In this document: positions 17,482 to 28,496 of the stretch, one piece after another
Layout of the letters: each line of letters opens with the position of its first letter
How positions within the stretch are numbered: the first letter of the stretch is position 1
Notes under the pieces: generated by a model
The model's input: the letters and a program-made list of their open reading frames with translations, nothing else
The model's database searches: none
What the model was told of the DNA's origin: nothing
NCBI GenBank assembly: GCA_036320915.1
Contig: JAXBDG010000018.1
Coordinates: 806,001 to 870,000 of the forward strand
DNA from: Linnemannia elongata
Taxonomy: Eukaryota; Mortierellomycota; Mortierellomycetes; Mortierellales; Mortierellaceae
Reading direction: 5' to 3'
DNA length: 64,000 nucleotides
Translations under genes and position numbers: made by a program

Positions 17482-20400
17482 ATGACCAACAAGCGCACTA
17501 ACAACCTTCCACCCGGTGGGAAGATGACCCCAAAAGGCAAGTCTGTCTTCAAAAAACTCAGGAACTCGGCCAAGAGAGACCCCCATCCGTCCACCAAGGA
17601 TGACTACAGCATGTTAAATGCTATTGCCGCCGTTCAAGTGGAGAACTCGAAGACCTTAATCAGGGCTAGTCGTTTCGTCCCGGATGGCCCAATTATCAAT
17701 GCTTCGAGGGAGGCCTTGGGATATAGCGACTCTAGAGGCTGTAGTAAAAATTCCTCGGCGACACCAGGAGACCAAGGCACCAACAACTTCGCCTCTCGTG
17801 ATACGCCCGATCAGTCGGGCAGCTCCTTACCCGCCACCACTGCAGGCGAGGAAACGGGAATTATCAGCCGTTCTCTGACCACTGGGTCGATCTCGTCCAC
17901 TAACTTAGCACAACGAGCACTACCACCAACGAGACAGGTATATTTTACAGGGCGATTTTTCTCTTTACCATTCTCATCTGCAAATAACTTTACACCTATG
18001 AGTTGCGTCCGATACCGCTCCGAGTCTAATATCTACTTCATTTTCTTTCTTGCCTGCTCTTCAGACGGCATTCTCTCAAAACGTCCCCAAACTTGTCTTT
18101 CGCGTTGCATTGCCGAAAGCGGGAGATCACTTCACCTCGACCCTTCAGCTCGCGTTCGGACAGCACTTGCTGTCAAAATATCCATTGCCATCGGCACCAA
18201 CTTCGGAATTATTCGTCACCTCTGGCAACTATGTGCAGGAGCTGCCTCTAGTCCTTGACAAAGCTGAGGAAGCCTGGAGAATCGATGTCGAGAAGGATTC
18301 GGACGAGAAGGATCAAGTTTGTTGGCTTATAACTCGAGTGGCTACCGAGTTCATCAATTGCACCAACAAGGATGCGGAATCTATCGCGGAGGTTGTCCTC
18401 TTGGGTTCTGTTTTGGAACCTAAGATCTGTCATATGGTCATCTCTTCTCTCGTCGGGCAGTTGGAGAGCGGGGGACTATTGGATATCCACCTTCTTCAAG
18501 GATTGATACAGCTTATTCAGGAAGCATCGCCAGGCTCTCTCATCAAAGACGATCTAGTCAGGATTTTGCGTGTCCTCCAAGAACAGCTGACAAAGACCTA
18601 CAAGGCTTTGGGTAACGCAGAGCACGCGACATCCAACCATATTTATCAACTTTCCACCATTGTTTGCAGAGTACTTGATTCCATGATGGAGGGGGATATC
18701 AGGGGGTTCAACCGAGCTGAAGATCATAAGCCGCTGTTGGACCTTCTTGTCGAGTTGAAGGACAGCCCTGACCCCTATCTCAAATTCCAGGCCTCGTATG
18801 CTTGGCAGGCCTTGCAATATGCAGGTGACGATGAGCCTCCTCTGCACTCCGTCCTTCGAATTGGAGGTGGAGACACCATGGCTGCTCTGAGCGTTGCCAG
18901 CGTCTTTAAGTTTGATCCCGAGAACTTGTTCAATGGTCTTGATACTTTGGCTCAAGCTGGTGGACAAGCATTCGATGTTGTCAAGGCAGGAGTTGATGGA
19001 GCACAAGCGCTTCGAAAGGGTGGCGAAGGAGCGATGGACAGTCTGCTGAAAGGATTCCGGTCGGGGTCCAAGCGCGCATGGTACCCTGCTCTCCAAGCTG
19101 CGCGGATGTGCGTTCGACATGGGCGACTTGCCGACTTTCAACGAGTAATTTACGGGGCGCCTTGTCGTTGTGAGTCTGAGTTCCAATGGGGTGTCTGTCA
19201 ATTGCTTGGAGAGATCGCCATGGATCCAATTTGGGCTGTTGGGAGCCGCCAGCAGGCTGTTGACTTACTCGGCAAGCTGTACAGGAGCGACAAAGAGTGG
19301 ATTACCGATGCTGGTGCCAAGCAGGCGATTCTGGGCTTTCTTCAATACAACTCCACCGAATCGGATCAGATTATTCGGGATCACGCCAGAATCCTGCTTC
19401 AAGACCTAACAACCAGCAGCACCAGCAGCCTCCCTCGGGCGTACCCCTTGACCGTCCGTATATCGCTACCAGCGGCATGTCCACTACTAGACAAAGCCCT
19501 CAAGGACCTCGCTTTGGAATATGAACTACGTAGGATGATGACCCATTGCCGCGAGGAGAATCGTCAGCCCATCTATATTCCCCCTCAAGCCAAAGCCAAC
19601 CTCCTAGCTGCCGATAAAGAGTCGTTCCCATTGATGGACAAGGTCAAAGAGTTCTTGAGCAGCAATCGACAAGTCTTCTTGGTTCTGGGAGATTCAGGAG
19701 CGGGAAAATCGACATTCAACAGACATCTCGGGCGTATTCTTTCCACAGCCTATAAGCCAGGAGACCGAATCCCACTCTTCATTAGCCTGCCTGCCCTCGA
19801 GAATCCAGAGAAAAAACTGATAACGGAGCATCTGAAGCATTGCGGTTTTTCCAAAGCTGCAATTAGGGAGTTGAAGCAGAATCGAAAGTTCATTCTCATC
19901 TGTGACGGCTACGACGAGGCGCGACTTTCAATCAACCTCCACTCTACCAACATGTTCAATCGCTCACAACAGTGGAAAGTCAAAATGATCATCAGCTGCA
20001 GGAGCACCTACCTCAACCAGGACTACCGAGCGCGATTCCAACCACAACCAATCGACAAATACAGCCCAGCCATGTCTCATCTCTTTCAAGAGGCAGCCAT
20101 TGTCCCTTTTTCGAGCTCCCAGATCGAAGACTATGTTGGACAGTTTGTGCAAGAAACAAAGGCACATGAACTGTTTGACGGTCGTTCAGCTTGGAGCTTG
20201 GAGAGTTATATGGACATACTGAGGGCAATTCCCAATTTGATGGAACTGGTCAAGAATCCGTTTCTTCTCACCCTTTCACTGAAGGCATTACCTGCTATGG
20301 CCAAGGATTCACCTGACTTCACCAAACTCAGGCTGACCCGACTCTACATCTATAACGCCTTCATCTGTCAATGGGCTCATGTTGGTGAAGTCCGACTGAG

Positions 20401-23014
20401 GTCCATGCCTTTAGAGGCTGAAGGAGAGAAGGTGCTGGATGGACTTATCGAGTACGGATTCTCTCAGGCTGTCATCGATTTCTTGAAGGACCTTGCAGTC
20501 TCTATCTTCCAGGAGCAGGACGGATACCCATCGGTTGACTACATCCAAAGACGAGACAGCGGTTCGTGGAAAAAGAAGTTCTTTGGTACTGATCTAGAAC
20601 CCACCTTCTTGCGACAATCCAGTCCATTGGCGCGTATTGGTATTCGACACACGTTCATTCATCACTCATTGCTGGAGTACTTTTACTCCCGACACATATA
20701 TGAGACAAGCAAGATTAACTCGGTTTCTGACGTCTCCCAGGACCTTCCCAATCATCCTTTGAGTCAGAGGGACCTTGTCAAAGAGCCGTCGATTATCCAG
20801 TTCCTAGCCGAGTACGTCCAAGGCGAATTGGGTTTTAAACAACGACTTCATCAGATTATCGAGCGATCTAAGACATATGTTACAGCAAGTCAAGCAGCGG
20901 CCAACGCCATTACTATCTTGGTTCGAGCCGGAGTATCATTCATTAGGGCTGACCTGAAAGGTATTCAGATTTCAGGCGCAGATCTGAGCGGTGGACAGTT
21001 CGATTCAGCACAAATGCAAGGAGCGGATTTGAGGTCAGTCAACCTTCGCAATATCTGGTTGCGTCAGGCTGATTTAAGCAACGCGCAGATGGCAGGCGTC
21101 CAGTTTGGCGAATTGCCGTATCTCGATGAACAGAGCATAGTGGAGAGCTGCGCTTACTCACCTGATGGGGCGAAATTTGCGGTCGGCCTCGGGAATGGCA
21201 AAATCAGCTTTTATAACACCTCGACATGGGAAAAGATCCGTGTCTTAAATGGTCATAACGATGCCGTTACGAGCATAGTGTGTTCACCAAATGGCCAGCA
21301 GATTGCCTCGGGCAGTTGGGACAGAGCGGTACGGCTCTGGGACGCACAAACCGGTGCACCTGGTGCCATCCTAAGCGGCCATACCGGTGGTATTATGAGC
21401 GTTGTGTTTTCGCCAAGCGGCCAGCAGATTGCCTCGGGAAGTGAAGACAAGACGGTGCGGCTCTGGGACGCACAAACCGGTGCGCCTGGTGCCATTCTAG
21501 ACGGTCACACCGCTGGCGTTATGAGCGTTGTGTTTTCGCCAAACGGCCAGCATATTGCCTCAGGAAGCGGAGACAAAACGGTGCGACTCTGGGACACACA
21601 AACCGGTGCGCTTGATACCATCCTAAGCGGTCATACCTCGTGGGTTTCGAGCGTTTCGTTTTCGCCAAGCGGCCAGCAGATTGCCTCGGGCAGTTGGGAC
21701 AGAACGGTGCGGCTCTGGGACGCACAAACTGGTGCACCTGGTGCCATCTTAAGAGACCATACTAGAGAGGTTACAACCGTATTATTCTCGCCAAGCGGTC
21801 AGCAGATTGCCTCCGGCAGTCAAGACAACACGGTGCGGCTTTGGGACGCACAAACCGGTGTACTTGGTGTCATCCTCGGCGGCCATACAGATTATGTTAT
21901 AAGCGTTGTGTTTTCGCCAAGCGGCCAGCAGGTTGCCTCCGGCAGTCAAGACGGGACGGTGCGGATCTGGGACGTACAAGCTGGTGTACCTGGTCCCATT
22001 CTAAGCGGCCACACCAGACAGGTTAAGAGCGTCGTGTTCTCGCCAAGCGGCCAGTATATTGCCTCGGGAAGTGAAGACAAGACGGTACGGCTCTGGGACG
22101 CACAAACCGGTGCACCTGGTGCCATCCTAGGCGGCCATACCGATGGTATTACGAGCGTTGTGTTTTCGCCAAGCGGCCAGCAGATTGCCTCAGGAAGTGA
22201 AGACAAGACGGTGCGGCTCTGGGACGCACAAACCGGTGCGCTTGGTGCCATCCTATGCGGCCATACCGATGGTATTACGAGTGCTGTGTTTTCGCCAAAC
22301 GGCCAGCAGATTGTCTCAGGAAGCCACGACAGGACGGTGCGGCTCTGGGATGCACAAACCGGTGCACCTGGCGCCATTCTAAGCGGCCATACTTCCTGCG
22401 TTTTGAGCGTGGCGTTTTCGCCAAGCGGCCAGCAGATTGCTTCGGGCAGTGACGATGAGACGGTGCGGCTCTGGCACGCTCAAACATCTGCACTGATTTC
22501 AGTCTTACGCGGCCACTTTTCCTGTGTTACAAGCGTTGTGTTTTCACCAAGCGGGCAGCAGATCGCCTCGGGTAGCTGGGACCATACGGTGAGAATCTGG
22601 AACGCACAGACCGGTGTACCGACTGCGATCATAAGTGGTCATACATGGGCCGTTACAAGCGTTGTATTTTCGCCAGGAGGGCAGCAGATTGCCTCGGGCA
22701 GTTGGGATGAGACGGTGCAGATCTGGGATGTGAATTCAGGTCAGTGTTTGGCTGTAATCGAAGATGTTCATGGATCAGCCAAAAGTATAGCTTGGAGCCC
22801 GAGCCTCGATGGTAATTTTGCAATCGGCTCCGGGGATATGTCGGTTCGCCTTTGGCAAGTTGAATTGAAAGGGAACAGCACCCTCATTCGGCTACTTTGG
22901 AGTTCCAGGCATGGTCAGCTTGCAATGTCAGATACAAATATCCAAAACACACACGGCTTAGGCAGGATAAATATGAAACTCCTGGAGCAGCGGGGCGCTG
23001 TTGGCAGCCGTTGA
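17482..23014 (+). CDS. NACHT-pentapeptide-WD40 receptor-like protein (NLR-type)
   Basis: Two exons, 17482-17937 and 18065-23014, join in phase 0 to give ~1801 aa. The intron 17938-18064 has donor CAG|GTATAT, branch-like CTAAT and acceptor CTCTTCAG. The ATG at 17482 is the first Met after the likely leader; an upstream in-frame start is GTG-like or ATG 17416 within the leader. Residues 1-152 are basic and low complexity; ~160-680 look helical (ARM/HEAT-like). The NACHT P-loop is GDSGAGKST (~694), with Walker B-like ILICDGYDEA (~762) and KMIISCRSTY after it. Pentapeptide repeats (ADLSG, ADLRS, ADLSN) cover ~1111-1168, then 14 WD40 blades to ~1752. NACHT proteins oligomerise on ligand sensing, and WD40 blades form the sensor. 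In fungi such genes act in non-self recognition and programmed death. That role here is inferred. No N-terminal death effector domain is recognised. Confidence 0.9.
21251..22762 (+). repeat. Twelve 126-bp WD40 repeats in tandem
   Basis: Twelve consecutive 42-codon units, each beginning GH(T/N/F) or DHT and ending near (A/V)I(L/I). Most residues are identical between units (FSPSGQQIASGS, TVRLWDAQTG). Changes cluster at the two residues after GHT, the two residues flanking the next Val/Ile, and the two residues around the Asp in SGSxDx. The high DNA identity indicates ongoing exchange between repeats. Confidence 0.9.
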
Positions 23015-24130
23015 AAGTGCTCATCGTGACAATGAGCGGTCCATGGCGTGTGCTTAACCGTGAGTGACCTATGGCAACAGCTTATTTAATCTAGGGCGTT
23101 GCCACTTAAATTGTTCCCTTCATGGGGGGTTTGCATTTTTGTGTCCATTTATTCTTGGAAGTGTACTGTACAAAGTAAACAATGAACGGTTTGCTCTATG
23201 ATCGTTCGATAGAGTTGGCGCTGGTTAAGGTGCTGCAAACTATGTGTCTGGTGTAATTTCCTTTGGCTGTCGTAAAGGGTGTTGTTGGCGTGTTCGAAGG
23301 TCGAAGAATTGTTAGAGCGTTAAGGGTAATGTTTTTAGGTTGTCAAGGTTTGAACGTCTCCAGAGATCGATCAACCCAAAACTATGTCTGTAAAGTTCCA
23401 CCTAGTCTTGCTTGATAAGCGATAGAACTTTTCGAACACAACAATTCACTACTTCAACAAACAACGGTGTGTCGGGTTTTATGTCTTTCTTGCGGATAGC
23501 GAGGTAGTTGGTCATTTCAATTGTCTTGTTAAAAATAGATATGAAGGGTAACGAAGAGTGCTGCCTTCGGTGCGTGGAATGCCCTCCATCGAGATATGTA
23601 GGGTGTGTTTTAGTTGCGAGAGTAAAATGGAAAGAGGCGAAGGTGAGGAAGACTATTCATCGGCGAAGTCTTTTAAGGAGTAGGAGGACTAAGAGAGAAA
23701 GGACAACTGCCAATCTTGCGAGAAGTCCTTTTATTCGAGAGTGGGTCATGTTTTGCGTCCCAGGCGACAACATGCAAACATTTTCCTGGGTAAAACCTGT
23801 AAACCTCGATTCCAAGGGCATTTGCTCAGGTAAAAAAATACCGGGGGCTGTTGCGTGAGCTTTTAGAAAAATTTTAAGGTTGCAAGAGGCAATTTCTAAG
23901 TATTGACGCTCCGGCGCTGCTCTCAAGATTTCACAAGCACCACGCCTCCAGGTCAAAACATTCTAACCGCTGGCGCCTTTCCCGCCCATGTTTCCCACAG
24001 ACCTGCAGCTATTTCAAAATTAGAAAACATACGGTATAAGATGCTTTCCTTTTTTTTTTTTTTTTTTTTTTTTTTGGCCTCTTGCCTCTTGCCTCTTGCC
24101 TCACTCTCTTCATCCCTCCCACAAATACCA
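23015..24130. other. 3' flank of the NACHT-WD40 gene, no other gene seen
   Basis: A short ORF at 23508-23858 uses a non-ATG start and has no features. A T30-type run near 24050-24075 is followed by four CCTCTTG repeats just upstream of the next gene. A TATA-like GGTATAAG lies near 24030. Confidence 0.5.
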
Positions 24131-24412
24131 ATGTCAAAGCCAGAGCATCCCTCTCTCCAGCAGCAAATCCCGGCCCCGGTTCCAGCCTACCAGCAGCAGT
24201 ATGGTCAGCAACCTCAACCGGCCATGGTCTATCAGTGCAGCGATGATCGCATTGCACAATACCAGAAAGAAATCGACGAAAATCAAATCTCTTGCACCGA
24301 TTTCGCTTTGTTCTTTATATGCTGTCCTGTGGGATTCATGCGCATTATTTCAAAGCGTAACCGCTTGGAAAAGGCCATGATAGGTCTGGCTGTGGAATTG
24401 GCTAAAGTCTAG
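24131..24412 (+). CDS. Small hypothetical protein with a cysteine-containing hydrophobic segment
   Basis: 93 aa from ATG 24131. The N-terminal ~40 residues are Pro/Gln-rich (YQQQYGQQPQPAM). A hydrophobic stretch, FALFFICCPVGFMRII, follows, with two adjacent Cys that could be lipidated, then a basic/helical C-terminus. A TATA-like box lies ~100 bp upstream. A Pro/Gln-rich tail next to a CC-containing hydrophobic segment suggests a small membrane-associated protein. No family is recognised. Confidence 0.5.
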   Translation: MSKPEHPSLQQQIPAPVPAYQQQYGQQPQPAMVYQCSDDRIAQYQKEIDENQISCTDFALFFICCPVGFMRIISKRNRLEKAMIGLAVELAKV

Positions 24413-26089
24413 AGTTTTCTTGGTGAGAATGAGAAAGGTACTGAGCAGCGCTGTACAAAGGTGGCCAAGCTAAATGCGAACTTAACATTTGCTTTCTATT
24501 CTTTTTTTTTTATTCTACTACACTCGGCTCTAAGCTCGGTGTGGTAATCTCGGTGACCCTGTCCCTGCTGTGGCCGAGTTATGTAGACTCCACCATATTC
24601 AGTCCACAGCTAGCGCAAAAAAACCCCACGTAATATAAGAAAAGCAAACGAGCAATATAAAAGCATTTCGCTTTGGTACAAAACCCATGGAGTTTCACTG
24701 CGGTTGCGATTTTACATGGGTCTACTGCGTTGCCAGCAATCCATGTGACATTGTGACATTTTCCAATAATGATGGGTCTGACGGTATCCTTGGTTTAGTA
24801 ACGGTTTTGTCCACTATCGCACATGCTGAAACAGACTTATTAATACACGTGCTCATTTGATTCCTCAACATGGAATGAAAGAGGAATGAGGGGCGTTTTT
24901 TTTTTGCTCATAGCTCGAAAATTTTCAACGTCGTTTTTCTCGACCTTTCAAGTTCATGATGACGGGGCCAATGGTACCCATGGATTCGTCATGGTCCACT
25001 CTTTGATCGCTATTATGAAGTTACGTGACTCTGCTGGGTCATTTGGACTTCAAAAGAGCAAAAAGGGTTCTCCAGAGACGCTGCCCCTTAAGTTTGCCAC
25101 CAACACCAAAATGAGAAACTGTACTTCTGGATCCAGCCAGGGGCGCATCACATGACATGCAATTGGTGGAAATGTTGTAGAACCATGCAGACGTAGTGGA
25201 GCCGGCGTGGGATGGGACCGGTGCATCTAGCCATTCTGATTCGTCAAGAGTCACTCGTGCACTGATGGAGAACCGGGCACGACGGTCGGCAAGAACTAGA
25301 GGTGGCAGTAGGACTCCTAATCGAATCGAATAATTCGAGTTCGATTCAATTCGAATGAATCTGAATCGAATTTGATCCTATCCTTGCTGTTCCTTAGTCC
25401 GTCGGCGCACTTACGGTCGGTAGTCAGGCCCTTTCAAGTGCGGTAACATCTTGGTCTTGTTCCTGACAAACTGAGCCTCCTCGAACGCCTATTGAATTTA
25501 ATCGCAGAGAATAAAGTCGTCCTTATTGGTGTCGAGGTCTGTATAGCATTTGATATGAATGATATCGTCTAGGTCGACATATGTGACAATGGAGGGCCTG
25601 TAGCTCTTGTGAACCGCGCGGAACCCTTCAACGTGTTCTACTGTTTTTGCTAATTGTATCACTTGTGTTTGTGTTTGTGTTGTGAGGCAAGGAGGGAAAA
25701 GTGAACGTAGGGTGAGGGGTGGCGTTTAAGGAAGTGTTGGTGTGGATGAATGTAAAGAAAAGCGATGTCGAGGAAGATGAATACAGCAAAAAAAAAGTGA
25801 ATGAGTGAATGAAGAAAGGAAAAGTGATCAAGAGAAGGTGTCGAGAGTTTTTTTTGTAACCTGTCAGGGATAGCAAAGGAAGTGGTAGTGAACTGTGATT
25901 GATCATTTCTTCTTTTCCTTCATTTTTGGACAACACATCAAAAGCAAACAGCCAAAGGCACACATGCTGTCATGCGCTCTTTTATTTGTCTACCCAAGCG
26001 TCCTAATCAAATCCACCGCCTTTATTGCTCGACTTGATTCGTTTACTTCTCTGTCTTGAGATGGACCTGCCCCGCAGACATATCATATC
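24413..26089. other. About 1.7 kb without a supported gene
   Basis: A minus-strand open stretch at about 25039-25300 (ARFSISARVTLDESEWL) looks protein-like but has no ATG and no recognised family; it may be a gene remnant. At 25318-25372 there is a dense run of TTCGA/TCGAA motifs. Other short ORFs are not supported. Confidence 0.45.
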
Positions 26090-26480
26090 ACCTCATCGTC
26101 TTGCAAATATTCTGCGGTACGTCCATGGTGATTGCTCCCGACGTTGAGCTGAGCACCGGCGAATCCTGGTGTCGCAGCCTTGACGAACCAAGTTATTGTA
26201 TGGTCGTGGCTACGAGGAATCCCGCGACCACTTTTGCTGCGTAAGACTTCGATGGGGCACATGAACTTGAGCCGTAGCCTTCAATACCAACCTATCGCCT
26301 TGGAGAGGTCCTGCTGCACGCCTCGTCCTTGGTGGTACGCACGCCCACATTGAACTGAGTCAACGTATGGCCACTCTTCGCTGCCTTCAAGTACCATTCG
26401 ATAGCCTCACAAAAGTCCTGAGGACCTCCCTTTCTGCGGTCGAACACTACGCAAACACTGTTACTATGGTGAGGGACCAT
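26090..26480 (-). pseudogene. Sel1-repeat gene remnant
   Basis: Pieces of Sel1 repeats are readable in different frames: GGPQDFCEAIEWYLKAAKSG, then RGVQQDLSKAIGWY after a frameshift, then ITWFVKAATPGFAGAQLNVG after stops. These match the repeat consensus of the intact gene at 30528-32159 on the same strand. It is a short, badly broken paralogue. Confidence 0.75.
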
Positions 26481-26648
26481 ATGGGAATACCATGTGCTGT
26501 AGTTTTTTTTCTTGCTATCTTTCTACTTATCTCTCTAGTTAATAGCTCAAAGAGTCATTCACAATCTACCATAGGTGTAGTCACTGGTTTTTATTAAACA
26601 CAAAGAGGTTTTTAGTTGTTACTAGCTGACTTCCACTTATCGTAGTTT

Positions 26649-26897
26649 TCACCTGCACTTGGGATCCTCTGGAAATCCACAGTAGAATGACACTTTACCC
26701 TGCAAATGCTGACAGCAGAGACCGCACTGGGCACAACCACTTTGGACCATGTCAACACAATCAGACCCTGTGTAGCCTCTTGGGGTCAACGCAGTGGTGG
26801 AGCAGCAATATGGCTTCAAGGATCCAGAACACTGGAGAGCCAGAGCTGGAGCAACAGCTGCGGCGAGTGAGATCAGGATGGCTCTGGCGATCTGCAT
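26649..26897 (-). CDS. Secreted cysteine-rich protein, hydrophobin-like cysteine order
   Basis: 82 aa from ATG 26897-26895. Residues 1-20 are a signal peptide (MQIARAILISLAAAVAPALA). The mature ~62 residues hold ten cysteines in the order C-CC-C-C-C-CC-C-C, including YCCST and LCCQ. Class I/II hydrophobins have eight (C-CC-C-C-CC-C), so this is similar with extra cysteines, and shorter in the first loop. It would be exported and disulphide-bonded, acting at the cell surface or outside. A TATATAG lies ~105 bp upstream. It could also be an unrelated small secreted effector-like protein. Confidence 0.7.
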   Translation of the reverse strand: MQIARAILISLAAAVAPALALQCSGSLKPYCCSTTALTPRGYTGSDCVDMVQSGCAQCGLCCQHLQGKVSFYCGFPEDPKCR

Positions 26898-27774
26898 GTT
26901 TGGTGGAGGTGATTCTTGCGGGATATTCGTTTGAGCGTCGAATGGTTGTATGATGAATGAGTAAGAAGGAAGGAAAAAATGGCGACAGGCATGCGCGCCT
27001 TCTCTATATATGAATGTACGAGAAGAGGATAGCCAAAAAAAGAATCAAATCGAGCTTTGCATTGAGAGAGAAAACAAGCAAGGGGACACAATTCCCATTT
27101 GGGCTGGAATAAGAGATCTAAGAGAGAGATATTACCTCGGGGCTTTAGTCATTAAAGGAACATGGAAGAGGGATCTCTTTCTAGCCTTTCCCTTATCCGC
27201 TAGCATACTTTTCTCTTCCCCGTCTCTTCATTGTATTCCCTTGCTCTCTGCTAGTCCAGTCCCTTGATCACACTACCTTGCTCTGTTGCTATTACATGTT
27301 GGACGGGAACGTTGTTAGAGGAGGTGGAGTAGGAGATGTCAGGCGAGGTTCAACATCAAGTAGAGAACAAGTCGAGGGAGGCTTCAACTCCATCACTTCA
27401 AGGCCTCAAATCCGCCTATCACTAATACTTACTGCCAGCTCAGGTGCCCTATCTATTACACACTCGGACAATACCTCATGCCCGGAAAGACCAAACTAGA
27501 ACTTACATTTGGAGGAAGCATACAGATCATTTTCAATGACAAGTTTCGCTGTGTGTCTCTGGGCATATAGGCGCAGTCGAACCCTAAGACGACACGTTCT
27601 TGGCGACACGGTTAGAGTTCCAGAAGAGAACTTTCGGACAATCAAGGATAGAGTGTACGCATGCTCTTGTACACTTCTATATTGCTCAATCAACCAGCCA
27701 TAGTCATTACTTGTAATTGATCAAGAAAAATACTTAAACTTTATTTCTGTGCCTTTACATGTTCCATTGTAACC
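26898..27774. other. No gene seen
   Basis: Holds the promoter of the cysteine-rich gene (TATATAG near 27005 on the minus strand) and short unsupported ORFs. Confidence 0.45.
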
Positions 27775-28496
27775 TTACCAGGTTGTAGTTCGCCCACAGT
27801 CTCCAACTAGACTACTCCAAACTATTGTGATTAGGGGCGTTTCTTTCATCCGATGATGCCATCGGCTCTTGTTTAAAGCCACAAAACGAATAAAGTCTTG
27901 AGGGACGCCCTCTCTTTCCTCATACATACTGCCAATGTTGTACAGACCATCAAGATGACCTTGTTCAGCAGCCTTGAGATACCAGTCCATTGCGCGAGAG
28001 TAATCTTGAGGGACGCCCTCTCCTTCCTCATACATACTACCCATGTTGTACTGGGCAGTAGGATGACTTTGTTCGACAGCCTTCAGGTACCATTCTGTCG
28101 CTTGGGCGTAATCCTGTGGCACGCCGTGCCTCTTGGCATACAACCGACCGATATTGTTTTGAGCGTCTGCGTTTCCTTAAGCGGCGACTTGAAGTACAAT
28201 TCCATGGCTGTTTGGTAATCCTGGTGAACACCATCGCCTTTGCTGTATATATCGCCAGGAGTGACCTGCGCGGCGCTATCCCCAAGGTTTGCATCGGCAA
28301 TCAACTGTGCAAGATCGTTGGTGCCATTCCAAGTGTCGGACGCTGGGTCACTGGTAGGCGATTCGGTATCAAGAATGAACTGAAATGCCCTTGGAGTAGG
28401 ATGAAAGGCTGGGATGTCATTGTTCCTGTACTTTTCCATTGCCTCTTCTTCAGGACCGTAGATCGGGTTTCGTCTGGTATTGGCGATGGTACTCAC
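27775..28496 (-). pseudogene. Sel1-repeat protein gene, frameshifted
   Basis: The upstream part (about 28496 to 28170) has an N-terminal region and one Sel1-like unit (DYQTAMELYFKS). The frame then shifts near 28170-28190, where a TAA also appears, and continues as clear Sel1 repeats (GVPQDYAQATEWYLKAVEQ, GVPQDYSRAMDWYLKAAEQG). The last repeat degrades after GVPQDF. No ATG is present at the 5' end of the frame, so the start is lost or in an unseen exon. Sel1 repeats are helical pairs used as protein-binding scaffolds. It is a decayed paralogue of the gene at 30528. Confidence 0.75.
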
